In this document: positions 50,579 to 58,920 of the stretch, piece after piece | How positions within the stretch are numbered: position 1 is the stretch's first letter | Layout: each line of letters starts with the position of its first letter | Origin: Azospirillum brasilense | Lineage (GTDB): Bacteria; Pseudomonadota; Alphaproteobacteria; Azospirillales; Azospirillaceae | Assembly (NCBI RefSeq): GCF_007827795.1 | Contig: NZ_VITI01000016.1 | Coordinates: 1-64,000 of the forward strand | DNA: 64,000 nucleotides | Direction of reading: 5' to 3' | The notes under the pieces: generated by a model | Told to the model about the DNA's origin: nothing | Seen by the model: the letters and a program-made list of their open reading frames with translations, nothing else | Databases searched by the model: none | Position numbers and translations under genes: made by a program

Positions 50579-51556
50579 TTATTCGGGGATCAGGTCGGAC
50601 CGGACCAGCTTGGACATGTCGAGGTCGGTCCCGATCAGGCCGAGCTGCTTGAAGGTGTCCGCACCCTTCTGCATCAGTTCCGGATCGAAATGGCCGAGGC
50701 CCTTCGCCCTGGTCGTCTCCGACACGCTGGAGGCGTTGCGCAGCTTGATGATGGCGAGGTTGGTGGCCTCGTCGCGGCCGTTGATGGCGCGGGTCACGGC
50801 GAGGCGGGCGGCCTCCTCCGGCTCGGCGATCATCCAGGCGGCGCTGTCGCGGTAGGCGGCGAGGAAACGCTTCAGAACGTCCTTCTTCGTGCGGTAGGTC
50901 TCCTCCGTCACCACGAAGATGTCGCTGGGCAGGTTCAGCGTGTCCTTGACCTCGATGACGTTGACGTCCTTCAGCCCCTTCTGCATGCCGACATGCAGGC
51001 CGGTGTCGGTCGCCGCGGTGGCGTCCACCTGCCCCTGGATCACGGGGGCGAAGTTCAGCAGGCCGGTCACCTCGATGGTCACGTCCTTCTCGCTCAGCCC
51101 CACCTGATGCAGCAGCACCTGGAGGTTCTGGCGGGTGCCGCTGGACAGGCTGTAGACGCCGATGCGCTTGCCCTTGAGGTCTTCCGGCTTGGTGATGTTG
51201 CGCTCCTTCGGCGACACCACGTTGAAGACGTTCTGCGGGTAGATGTTGTAGATGGCGATCAGCTTCTCGCCCTTGTCGAGCGCGAGGTAGAAGGAGGCCG
51301 GGTCGGTGAAGGCCACGTCGGCCTGCCCGGTCAGCATGTTCTGGATGGCCGAGCCGCCGCCGGTCCCCGGCACATAGCCGAGATCGATCCCCTTGGCCTT
51401 GAAGAAGCCCTTGTCCGGCTCGGCCAGCAGGTTGGTGATCTCGCTGATCGGCTGGCTCCAGCCCGCCACGGTCACCTTGTCGAGCGCCAGCGCGGGAGAA
51501 GACAGAAGCAGGGCGGAAACGGCGACGGCACCCAGGGTGCGCAGGAACCCGAACAT
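50579..51556 (-). CDS. ABC transporter substrate-binding protein (NMT1/THI5-like)
   Basis: Periplasmic binding protein of 325 aa. Signal peptide MFGFLRTLGAVAVSALLLSS..ALA, cleaved before LDKVTVAGW. The fold is that of the SsuA/TauA/ThiY group: 'EPDKGFFKAKGIDLGYVPG', 'GGGSAIQNMLTGQADVAF', 'LKGKRIGVYSLSSGTRQNLQ'. Such proteins bind sulfonates, taurine or thiamine pyrimidine precursors. The TPP riboswitch at the head of the operon favours a thiamine-related ligand. ATG 51556 is chosen for the signal peptide; the frame is open to 51601. Lies 7 nt after the permease stop. Confidence 0.92.
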   Translation of the reverse strand: MFGFLRTLGAVAVSALLLSSPALALDKVTVAGWSQPISEITNLLAEPDKGFFKAKGIDLGYVPGTGGGSAIQNMLTGQADVAFTDPASFYLALDKGEKLIAIYNIYPQNVFNVVSPKERNITKPEDLKGKRIGVYSLSSGTRQNLQVLLHQVGLSEKDVTIEVTGLLNFAPVIQGQVDATAATDTGLHVGMQKGLKDVNVIEVKDTLNLPSDIFVVTEETYRTKKDVLKRFLAAYRDSAAWMIAEPEEAARLAVTRAINGRDEATNLAIIKLRNASSVSETTRAKGLGHFDPELMQKGADTFKQLGLIGTDLDMSKLVRSDLIPE

Positions 51557-51563
51557 CGTGTGA

Positions 51564-52310
51564 TTATCCTTTCCACGGACGGCGCAGCAGCCACCGCTCA
51601 AGCCCGGCGGCGGCCTGATAAACGATCATGCCCAGCACCGTGATGACGATGAACAGGGCGAACATCATGGTCGAATCCATCATCCCCTGCGCCGCGATGA
51701 TCGAGGCGCCCAGCCCCTGCCGGCCTCCGATGAACTCGCCGACGACGGCGCCGACCAGCGCCAGCACGACGGCGACGCGCAGCCCCGCCAGGATCACCGG
51801 CAGGCCGGAGGGGATCTTCAGCCGCAGCAGGGTTTGCAGGCGCGTCGCCCGCAGCATCCGGAACAGCTCCCGCTTGTTGGGATCGACCTGCTGAAGGCCG
51901 GTCATGGTGTTTTCCAGCAGCGGGAAGAAGCAGATCAGCGCCGTGATGACGACGGTGGAGGTCATGCCGAAGCCGAACCAGACGATGAACAGCGGCCCCA
52001 GCGCCAGCTTCGGCACCACCTGGCTGGCGAGGATGTAGGGGTAGAACAGGCGGCGCAGCACCGGCACCTCGGCCAGCAGCACCCCGGCGAGGAAGCCGAT
52101 GGTGCAGCCGGCGGCGAGGCCCATCCCCATCTCCGCCGTGGTGACCCAGAGATGCGGCAGCAGGTATCCCCCCGCCAGCCCGTCCCACAGCGTGCGCAGC
52201 ACCGCCGAGGGCAGCGGCACGACCAGCGCGGACACCCCCGCCACCCGGCAATGGACCTCCCACCCCGCCAGCAGCAGGACGAGCAGCAGGGCCGAGGCGA
52301 GGCGGACCAT
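51564..52310 (-). CDS. ABC transporter permease (SsuC/ThiX-like)
   Basis: Inner-membrane permease of 248 aa with six hydrophobic segments. The BPD_transp_1 EAA loop is recognisable in 'LFRMLRATRLQTLLRLKIPSG' (split by residue groups), and 'LRVAVVLALVGAVVGEFIGG' is typical of the SsuC/TauC/ThiX family. ATG 52310 overlaps the ATPase stop as ATGA. With the binding protein and ATPase it makes a complete importer. Upstream codons to 52376 overlap the ATPase gene and are discarded. Confidence 0.93.
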   Translation of the reverse strand: MVRLASALLLVLLLAGWEVHCRVAGVSALVVPLPSAVLRTLWDGLAGGYLLPHLWVTTAEMGMGLAAGCTIGFLAGVLLAEVPVLRRLFYPYILASQVVPKLALGPLFIVWFGFGMTSTVVITALICFFPLLENTMTGLQQVDPNKRELFRMLRATRLQTLLRLKIPSGLPVILAGLRVAVVLALVGAVVGEFIGGRQGLGASIIAAQGMMDSTMMFALFIVITVLGMIVYQAAAGLERWLLRRPWKG

Positions 52311-53080
52311 CACGACGCGCGCTCCAGCGCCGGACGGTCGGGTTTGCCGTCCATGGCGTGGCGAAGCTCCAGGCACAGGGCGTTGAAGCGGGGGCTGTAG
52401 CGGACGTCGCGCCCGCGCGGGCGGGCCAGCGGCACCGGCAGGGCGTGGCGCAGGTGCCCGCCCTCCATCACCGCCACCCGGTCGGCCAGATAGACCGCCT
52501 CCGCGATGTCGTGGGTGACGAACAGCACGGTGGTGCGGTGCCGGGCGCAGAGCTTCAGCAGGTCGTCCTGCAACTCCTCCCGCGTGATGGCGTCGAGCGC
52601 GGCGAAGGGCTCGTCAAGCAGGAGCAGCGGCGGCTCGGTGACCAGCGCGCGGGCCAGCGCGACGCGGCTCTGCTGCCCGCCCGACAATTGGCTGGGGAAG
52701 CGCCCTTCGAGTCCGGTCAGGCCGACGAGGTCCAGCAGCTCCTCCGCCTTGCGGCGGTCCGCCGGCTGCGGACGGCGCGTCAGCGACACCGGAAGCAGCA
52801 GGTTGTCGAGCACCGTCCGCCAGTCCAGCAGCGTCGGCGCCTGGAAGACGAAGCCGACCTGGGCGCCCGGCCCCCGCACCGGCTCCCCCTGGATGCGGAC
52901 GGTTCCGGTCGAGGGGGCGAGCAGCCCGGCGACCAGCTTCAGCAGGGTCGTCTTGCCGCAACCGCTGCGCCCGACCAGCGCGTGGAACTCGCCCTCCCCG
53001 ATGGTCCAGTCGATGCGGTCCAGGATGGTGCCGCCGCTCGGGACGCCGTAGCCGGCCTGTTCGATGCTGACGAAGCTCAT
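52310..53080 (-). CDS. ABC transporter ATP-binding protein (SsuB/ThiZ-like)
   Basis: ATPase of 256 aa. Walker A 'LVGRSGCGKTTLLKLVAGL', Q-loop 'VGFVFQAPTLLDWRTVLDNL', signature 'PSQLSGGQQSRVALARAL' and Walker B 'LLLLDEPFAALDAITREEL' are intact, with 'FVTHDIAEAVYLADRV' as the H-loop. The sequence is that of the nitrate/sulfonate/taurine/thiamine-precursor importer ATPases. ATG 53080 has GAGG about 10 nt upstream; a TTG at 53095, overlapping the luxC-like stop, is the alternative. It is coupled to the permease gene. Confidence 0.94.
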   Translation of the reverse strand: MSFVSIEQAGYGVPSGGTILDRIDWTIGEGEFHALVGRSGCGKTTLLKLVAGLLAPSTGTVRIQGEPVRGPGAQVGFVFQAPTLLDWRTVLDNLLLPVSLTRRPQPADRRKAEELLDLVGLTGLEGRFPSQLSGGQQSRVALARALVTEPPLLLLDEPFAALDAITREELQDDLLKLCARHRTTVLFVTHDIAEAVYLADRVAVMEGGHLRHALPVPLARPRGRDVRYSPRFNALCLELRHAMDGKPDRPALERAS

Positions 53081-53091
53081 GGCCGGGCGCC

Positions 53092-54540
53092 TCAATCCGT
53101 GTAGGGGGCGAAGATGTCCGCCGCCCGTTCCGCCGAGCCTTCGATCTCGGTCATGGTGACGAGGTCCAGCAGGTTGAACCGCCCGTCATGATGCCAGCCC
53201 GCCTCCGGCGCGGTCATGCGCCCCAGCGCGCAGAGGCGCGTCACCCCGACCGCCCCCAGCGCCCCGGCCAGCGCGAACAGCTCCTCCGGCGGCGCGGCGA
53301 TGCCCACGGTCTGGAGGAAGGCGCGGTGGGGCGCCAGCCCCGGCACCGCCTCGGCCAGCCGGTCCACCGCCACCACCGTCACCGTGCGGTTCAGCCCGCA
53401 AGGGCTCAGGCCGTCCGCCGCGTCGGTGTAGGCGACCGCCCAGCTTCCCGCCGGATCGCCCAGCAGGGCGCGGGTCGGATCGGCAAAGCCCTTCGTCTCC
53501 TCCGCGTTGCGCCAGGACGCGACGCTGCCCGCCTCGCCCATCGACAGGGGGCGGCGCGGGAACTTGCTGCCGAGGGCGTCCAGTTCGTGCGCCAGATAGC
53601 CGGCGAACTCGCGCGGCGACACCCGCCCGCCGCGCTCCACGAACACGGTCTGCGGCGAGTAGCAGCCCTGCTGGTCGTAGCGCGCCACGTCGTAGGCCGC
53701 CTGCCGCGCCACCGCCCCCGCCTTCCCGGCGTCGAGCGCGGAGCGGGCGACCATGCCGAAACTGATCTTGTGCCCGTAGGGCAGGAAGCGCGTGGTGATC
53801 GGCACCCGCGCCCGGATGGCCTCCAGCGCGTCGTTGCCGCCATAGGCGACCACCGTGTCGGCGCGGGTCAGCCACGCCCGTTCCGCCGCCGCGTCGCCAC
53901 CCTTCCACCAGACGATGGCGATGCAGTCGGCCAGTTCCGGGTCGATCTCCGCCAGGATCTGGGCGAACCATCCGGCGAACAGCGGCTCGGCGCTCGGCAG
54001 CTTGCCGACCGTGCCGGCCTTCACCAGCAGGCCAGAGATCAGGCTCCACAACGGCAGGCCCGGCACGTTGCCCGCCCAGACATGCAGCAGAAGCTCCGGC
54101 CCGAAGGCGCGGGCGAAGCCGCCCTTGGGCATCGGCTGGAAATCGTCGAGCACCGCCGGGTTGGCGAAATCCTCCGCGACGAATTTCCGAAGCTCCGGCC
54201 CGCGGAAGGTCTTCAGATAGCCGGTCAGCCCCAGCCGGACCATCTCCGCGTCGTAGCCGGTGACCAGCGGCAGCAGCCGTTCCGCCTTCCGCCGCCACGG
54301 GTCGTCGCGGTCGAGCAGCCGGGCGACGGCGCGGTCGATGGTGGCGGCGATCTCCGCGACGGTGCGGCTTCTCAAGTAAGTCCGCGCGTTGGTCCGCACC
54401 CGCGTTGCCAATTCAGCGATCTGCGCCTCGCTCAGCACCGGCACCGCCACGTCGAGCGTCTCGGCGCCGCGCCGGAAGGTCAGCGTCCGCCAGTCCACCG
54501 CGTCGGCGGACAGCCCCGGCAGATGCCCGGCCCGCTCCAT
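53092..54540 (-). CDS. LuxC-like acyl-CoA reductase
   Basis: NADPH-dependent aldehyde dehydrogenase-type reductase of 482 aa. The acyl-Cys nucleophile is Cys293 in 'YDQQGCYSPQTVFVE', equivalent to LuxC Cys286. 'LLHVWAGNVPGLPLWSLISG' and 'VVAYGGNDALEAIR' are cofactor-domain landmarks of the LuxC family. In bioluminescence LuxC reduces a fatty acyl group handed over by LuxE to aldehyde; no luxAB genes are here. ATG 54540 overlaps the luxE-like stop as TGATG, so the pair is translationally coupled. Under a TPP riboswitch it may reduce a thiamine-related carboxylate, an inference. Confidence 0.92.
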   Translation of the reverse strand: MERAGHLPGLSADAVDWRTLTFRRGAETLDVAVPVLSEAQIAELATRVRTNARTYLRSRTVAEIAATIDRAVARLLDRDDPWRRKAERLLPLVTGYDAEMVRLGLTGYLKTFRGPELRKFVAEDFANPAVLDDFQPMPKGGFARAFGPELLLHVWAGNVPGLPLWSLISGLLVKAGTVGKLPSAEPLFAGWFAQILAEIDPELADCIAIVWWKGGDAAAERAWLTRADTVVAYGGNDALEAIRARVPITTRFLPYGHKISFGMVARSALDAGKAGAVARQAAYDVARYDQQGCYSPQTVFVERGGRVSPREFAGYLAHELDALGSKFPRRPLSMGEAGSVASWRNAEETKGFADPTRALLGDPAGSWAVAYTDAADGLSPCGLNRTVTVVAVDRLAEAVPGLAPHRAFLQTVGIAAPPEELFALAGALGAVGVTRLCALGRMTAPEAGWHHDGRFNLLDLVTMTEIEGSAERAADIFAPYTD

Positions 54541-55619
54541 CAAGTCGCCCGCGCCGCTTTGAGGAAGTCCTCGACCGCCATGGAGCAGCCCTTGGCATCC
54601 GCCCCGTCGGCCCGGCCGAGAAGCTGGAAGCCGCCGTCCACCTCAACCCCGGCGTCCTCGGTCAGGATGGCCGACGCGCAGTTGAAATGGGCCAGATCGT
54701 GATGGACCAGCACGCCGACGCTGCCGCGCGGCACCTCCTGCCCGGTCAGCGGGTTGATGACCCGGCTGCGTATCCAGTGCGGTCCGGACTTCACCGACGG
54801 GCACACCTCGTTGCCGTCGTCGTAGAACTGGGTGCTCAGCTCCGTCATGCCGTACATGTTGATGCACAGGCGGCGCGGCACGCCGAAGGTGGCGGACAGG
54901 CGGCCGTAGAACTCCTCCGCCGCCATCTCGCGCGACTGGCCCTTGAAGCCGCCGGTGTCGAGGATGCGGCTGCCCGCCGGCAGGGCGAAGCTCCGCCCCC
55001 GCTCGGCCAGCGCGTCCATCAGATGCACGACGCTGAAGCTCGCCCCCAGCAGGGCGTAGGGCTCGCCGGTCGCCTCCGCCCGCGACAGCGCCTCGATGGC
55101 CCCGTCCACGTCCAGCCCGGCGTCGGACACGAAGTAGCGGCTCTCCGCCGTCCCGAATTCGCTCTTGGCCAGCGCCAGATAATGGGCGAGCGAGGAGTTG
55201 GGCATTGCCTGCTCGGTCGGGAACAGGATGCCCATGCGCAGCCGGTCATAGCCCGCCATGAAACGGCGGCGGAAATTGACGGTCATGGAGCGGTCGTAGA
55301 CCGCCAGCGTCGGATGGTGGCTCTTGCCCCGCACGCCCTTGGTGGTGCCGCTGGTCATGAAGACGTGCGGGCATTCCTCCGGCGGCCGTCCGCTCAGCGT
55401 CAGGTCCTTGAAGGCGCTGATCGGCACGGCGGGCACGTCGCGCCAGCTCTTCACCGTGCGCAGGGTGCGCGCCCGCTGGGTGGCGAAGCGGCGGTAGGGG
55501 GCGTTGGTCTCGAACTGGTGGGCGAAGACGGCCAGCGCCATGCGGTTGAACGCCTCCTCGTCCGCCTCTCCGGCGGCGATGAAGGCCAGCAGCTCTTCGA
55601 CAAGTCGGGCTTCGGTCAC
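54540..55619 (-). CDS. LuxE-like acyl-protein synthetase
   Basis: ANL-type adenylating enzyme of 359 aa that activates a carboxylic acid with ATP and transfers it to LuxC. The phosphate loop is 'FMTSGTTKGVRGKSHHP', the adenylation motif is 'INMYGMTELSTQFYDDG', and the acyl-accepting Cys345 is in 'ADAKGCSMAVEDF', 14 residues from the C terminus, exactly as in Vibrio LuxE (Cys364 of 378). GTG 55619 starts the frame; an AAAGG lies about 11 nt upstream. It is the first gene of the operon, 92 nt after the TPP riboswitch. Its substrate is unlikely to be myristate for light, since luciferase genes are missing. Confidence 0.92.
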   Translation of the reverse strand: MTEARLVEELLAFIAAGEADEEAFNRMALAVFAHQFETNAPYRRFATQRARTLRTVKSWRDVPAVPISAFKDLTLSGRPPEECPHVFMTSGTTKGVRGKSHHPTLAVYDRSMTVNFRRRFMAGYDRLRMGILFPTEQAMPNSSLAHYLALAKSEFGTAESRYFVSDAGLDVDGAIEALSRAEATGEPYALLGASFSVVHLMDALAERGRSFALPAGSRILDTGGFKGQSREMAAEEFYGRLSATFGVPRRLCINMYGMTELSTQFYDDGNEVCPSVKSGPHWIRSRVINPLTGQEVPRGSVGVLVHHDLAHFNCASAILTEDAGVEVDGGFQLLGRADGADAKGCSMAVEDFLKAARAT

Positions 55620-55711
55620 GTCCGCACACCTTTTGCAACGCCAACAAACTGTTGCCGGAGCAAGCGGTGTCTGGATGGAATGGGGGTACGCCGTGCCGCC
55701 CTTCAGTCCCG

Positions 55712-55817
55712 TCCCTACGCCGGTATGACCCGGATCAGGTTCGATGGGTCACCGCGTTGTCCGGATGAAAGCGCCGGACCGGCGGAGTCTCAGCCTCCTA
55801 GCGAGGCCCCCCAGGGA
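55712..55817 (-). promoter_or_regulatory. TPP riboswitch (THI element)
   Basis: On the minus strand the P1 helix pairs TCCCT (55813-55817) with AGGGA (55712-55716). The invariant CTGAGA lies at 55788-55793, and the second conserved half reads ACCTGATCCGGGT followed by ATACCGGCGTAGGGA. An enlarged P3 arm (CCGGTCCGG.../...CCGGAC) is present. It leads the luxE-like gene with a 92-nt expression platform lacking a T-run terminator, so control may act on translation. High TPP should shut the operon off. Confidence 0.95.
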
Positions 55818-55880
55818 ACATTCGCAAGCTAAGGGACCGGCCCCCGCCCGTCAAGCCGGTCGGGTTCAAAGAGATCGGGT

Positions 55881-56456
55881 TCAGGCGGCGCCCTTCACCA
55901 CCTCCAGGACCATGGCGATCTCGTCGATGACGTTGTTCTGGCTTTCCATCGCCTCCATCACCTCCTGGTTCGTGACCTCTCCGGACGCCAGCTTGTGGTG
56001 CCAGCGCGGGGTTGGGGCGTAGGTGATCGACAGCATGCGGAAATCGACGTTCAGATGCATGGCCAACCGGGTGTTCGGCCAGCCGCGCTCGATGAACTTG
56101 CGGTTCTCCTCCATTGAGAACAGGCTCAGCACGTTGGGCGTGATCGGGCGGACGTGGGTCGGATCGCCGAGATAGCCGTCGCTACGCGGGTGCGGCACCT
56201 TGATGGTGATCCGCGCGCCGTGGCGGCAGACGCGGTACAGCTCCCTCATGATGTTCAGGAACCCCTCCGTCGTCTGGCCCATATGCTCCAGCGCATGGAT
56301 GAGTTGGACGTCGGCGACGCTGCTCTCCTCGAAGGGCCAGGGCACGACCTCCAGGTCGGCCACGATGTCCGGCCCGAAGGTGCCGTATTTGTCCACATTC
56401 ACATAGCCGGGCATCCGCGTGTCGCCGCAGCCGAGGTTGAGCTTGATATCCGACAT
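55881..56456 (-). CDS. Class I SAM-dependent methyltransferase
   Basis: Methyltransferase of 191 aa. Motif I 'IKLNLGCGDTRMPGYVNVD' and 'VADVQLIHALEHMGQTTEG' mark the SAM fold, a type often seen in sugar or surface-polymer clusters. The central 'RHGARITIKVPHPRSDGYLGDPTH' with 'HVRPITPNVLSLFS' is a recurring pattern in that group. Acceptor unknown. It starts 45 nt after the M20 deacylase on the same strand, so the two are probably cotranscribed, and ends 64 nt before the TPP riboswitch. Confidence 0.88.
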   Translation of the reverse strand: MSDIKLNLGCGDTRMPGYVNVDKYGTFGPDIVADLEVVPWPFEESSVADVQLIHALEHMGQTTEGFLNIMRELYRVCRHGARITIKVPHPRSDGYLGDPTHVRPITPNVLSLFSMEENRKFIERGWPNTRLAMHLNVDFRMLSITYAPTPRWHHKLASGEVTNQEVMEAMESQNNVIDEIAMVLEVVKGAA

Positions 56457-56501
56457 CGCGTGCGTTTCCGGTCAGCCGTTGTTGTTGCCACGATGGCGAC
56501 C

Positions 56502-57785
56502 CTACACCTCCCGCCGCAGCAGCGACAGGGCGGCCATCGCCATGACCTGTGCGGCATGGACCATGTCGTCGATGTCCACATACTCGTCCGGCTGGTGGGC
56601 GAGATCGAGGATGCCGGGGCCGTAGGCGATGCAGTCCTTCAGATGCCCGACCCGCGCGATGTGCTTCTGGTCGTAGGTGCCGGGGGACACCACCTGCGCC
56701 GCCGGGCGGCCCAGCACCGTCTCGATGGCCGCCCCCACCGCCCGCACCACCGGCGCGTCGGCGTCGGTCAGGGTGGGCAGAAAGGCCAGAACCTCGCGCA
56801 GCTCGTAATCGAAGCCGGGGCGCTCGCGGCGCAGATCCTCCAGGATGCCGACGATCTCCGCCCGCACCTCCTCCGGGTCCTCCTCGATCAGATACCGGCG
56901 GTCGATGACCATGCGGCAGCGGTCGGGCACCATCGGGCTCGGCAGTCCGCCATGGTCCTCCGGCTGGCCGCCATGGATGGCGTTGATGTTCAGGGTGGAC
57001 TGCCGCGCCCCCTCCGGCACCACCGGCATGGCCGTGCGCTTGGCGGCCAGCCGGGGGATCAGCTCCGTCTCGATCCGGTGCAGCACGGCCCCCATGTGGC
57101 GCACCGCGCAGTTGCCGAGGAAGGGCATGGACCCGTGGGCGACGCGGCCCTTCGTCTCGATCTCCGCCCACCAGACGCCGCGGTGGCCGATGCACACCCG
57201 GTCAACGTTCAGCGGTTCCGGGATGATGACGTGGTCGACCCGAGGGCGGGAGAAGTAGCCGAGCTTGGCGAGATGCCCGACCCCGCCGTAGCCGCCGGAC
57301 TCCTCGTCCACCGTGCCGGAGATTTCCAGCGCGCCGGGGAAGGGAATGCCCTCCTCCAGGATCGCCTCCACGGCGATGATCGACGCGGCGATCCCGCCCT
57401 TCATGTCGCAGGCGCCGCGGCCGTAGACGCGCCCGTCCTTCACCACCCCTTCGAAGGGATCGACCGTCCAGCCCTGGCCGGCGGGCACCACGTCGATGTG
57501 GCCGTTGAAATGCACGCAGGGACCGGGCTCGCGCCCCTCGATCCGGGCGATGACGTTGGTGCGCGGGTAGCGGTCGCTGTCGCCGGGCGCCCCCTCCGCC
57601 CGCACATACTCCACGGCGAAGCCGCGCCCGGCCAGCCGCCGCCCGAGGAATTCAGCGCAGTCGGTGTAGACGTCGCCGGGCGGGTTCACGGTGGGAATGC
57701 GGATCAGGTCGCGGGTCAGCGCGACAAGGTCGTCGCGCCGTTCCGCGATCCGGCGGAACAGCGACTCCCGGTGGTCGAGCGGCAT
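56502..57785 (-). CDS. M20 family ArgE/DapE-type deacylase (possible YlmB-like)
   Basis: Zinc-dependent amidohydrolase of 427 aa. Metal ligands: His96 and Asp98 in 'HFNGHIDVVPAGQGW', Asp127 in 'GACDMKGGIAA', the Glu161-Glu162 pair in 'GTVDEESGGYGG', and a C-terminal His in 'TYDQKHIARVGHL'. The frame belongs to the ArgE/DapE-like deacylase group. B. subtilis YlmB, the formylaminopyrimidine deformylase of thiamine salvage, is of the same family and about the same length. Proximity to the TPP-controlled importer makes a YlmB role attractive, but the gene lacks its own riboswitch and acetylornithine or succinyl-DAP-type substrates remain possible. Confidence 0.88.
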   Translation of the reverse strand: MPLDHRESLFRRIAERRDDLVALTRDLIRIPTVNPPGDVYTDCAEFLGRRLAGRGFAVEYVRAEGAPGDSDRYPRTNVIARIEGREPGPCVHFNGHIDVVPAGQGWTVDPFEGVVKDGRVYGRGACDMKGGIAASIIAVEAILEEGIPFPGALEISGTVDEESGGYGGVGHLAKLGYFSRPRVDHVIIPEPLNVDRVCIGHRGVWWAEIETKGRVAHGSMPFLGNCAVRHMGAVLHRIETELIPRLAAKRTAMPVVPEGARQSTLNINAIHGGQPEDHGGLPSPMVPDRCRMVIDRRYLIEEDPEEVRAEIVGILEDLRRERPGFDYELREVLAFLPTLTDADAPVVRAVGAAIETVLGRPAAQVVSPGTYDQKHIARVGHLKDCIAYGPGILDLAHQPDEYVDIDDMVHAAQVMAMAALSLLRREV

Positions 57786-57861
57786 GCTTCCCCCCTACGC
57801 ACAATTCGTTGCGCGGAAGGATCGGTCATGCCGGCCCGCCTGTCGAGAGGTGTTCCGCGCC

Positions 57862-58866
57862 TCACTCCGCCGCGCGATGCCGCAGCCGTTCGTCCTCGTT
57901 GGCCCGGCCGTTGCGGAGCTGCTCCTCGTACCAGCGGCGGTGATGGTCCTTGGCCCAATTCTCGTCCACCACGCCGCTGCCCATGGCGTCGAAGGCGCCC
58001 TCCATGCCGATGGTGCCGATGTAGATGTGCCCGATGATCAGCGCGATCATCAGCGCGGCCACCACCCCGTGCGCCACATGCAGGATCTGCATGCCGCCGA
58101 TCCCGGTGACGGCGAAGGGCATCATCAGCAGGAAGCCGGTGAGCGACAGCGCGAAACCGCCGAACACCACCGCCCAGAAGACGCCCTTCTGGCCGGCGTT
58201 GAAGCGCCCGGCCTCCGGATGCTCGCCGGACTTGCTCAGCACGCCGCCGAGTGTCTTCAGCCAGACGAGATCGGCCTTCTCCGGGATGTTGTCGCGCACC
58301 CACAGCACGAAGATCAGCACCAGCCCGAGGACGAACGGCACGCTGAAGAAATTGTGCATGTACTTGCTGGCCTCGGCCAGCATCGTGAAGTTCGGGTGGC
58401 CGATCAGCGGAATCAGCAGCATGCGCCCGAAGGTCAGGATCAGCCCGGTCAGCGCCATCAGCAGGAAGCTGACCGCCGTCGTCCAGTGGGCGAAGCGGTC
58501 CATGCCGCTGAAGCGCGGCACCGGACGCCCCGACCGGCCGCCCTGGATGCGGATGGTGCCGCGGATCAGGTAGAAGATCGCCAAAACCGCGATCGGCCCC
58601 AGGATCAGCGCCCCCGCGATGATCTTCAGCCAGACCATGCGGAACTCGCGCCACTCCCGCCCCTCCGGCTGGACCAGGACGCCCAGCTTCGCGTCGGGGA
58701 TGCTGACCCGCCCGGAGAGCTTGCCGTCCGGTGTCTGGTAGAGCTGCACCTCGTCCTTCGAGGTCGGCGAGTTCGGCCCCGGCGTCTGGTAAAATTGCGC
58801 CTGCACCGCCGGGGCGGCGAGCAGCAGAACGAACAGGACCAGCAGGGGGCGCAGGAGCTTCGTCAT
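57862..58866 (-). CDS. Formate dehydrogenase cytochrome b556 (gamma) subunit
   Basis: Membrane di-haem cytochrome b of 334 aa that passes electrons from formate oxidation to quinone. A signal-like segment precedes a periplasmic Tyr/Gln-rich domain ('FYQTPGPNSPTSKDEVQLYQ'). Four membrane spans follow, with candidate haem His residues in 'MDRFAHWTTAVSFLLMALTG', 'MHNFFSVPFVLG', 'LHVAHGVVAALMIALIIGHI'. The tail is cytoplasmic and charged. ATG 58866 begins MTKLLRPLLV; the open frame upstream to 59175 runs through repeat copy D. It follows the iron-sulfur subunit by 160 nt, occupied by that repeat. Confidence 0.93.
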   Translation of the reverse strand: MTKLLRPLLVLFVLLLAAPAVQAQFYQTPGPNSPTSKDEVQLYQTPDGKLSGRVSIPDAKLGVLVQPEGREWREFRMVWLKIIAGALILGPIAVLAIFYLIRGTIRIQGGRSGRPVPRFSGMDRFAHWTTAVSFLLMALTGLILTFGRMLLIPLIGHPNFTMLAEASKYMHNFFSVPFVLGLVLIFVLWVRDNIPEKADLVWLKTLGGVLSKSGEHPEAGRFNAGQKGVFWAVVFGGFALSLTGFLLMMPFAVTGIGGMQILHVAHGVVAALMIALIIGHIYIGTIGMEGAFDAMGSGVVDENWAKDHHRRWYEEQLRNGRANEDERLRHRAAE

Positions 58867-58920
58867 GTCGCGTCCTTCCCTAGAGAGTGTGCGCTTTGCG
58901 GGGTGCTGCGTCGGGACACC

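Noticed and set aside
53092-55619. Bioluminescence (lux) operon
   Set aside because: luxC- and luxE-like genes are present but luxA, luxB and luxD are missing, and a TPP riboswitch and ABC importer lie in the same operon.
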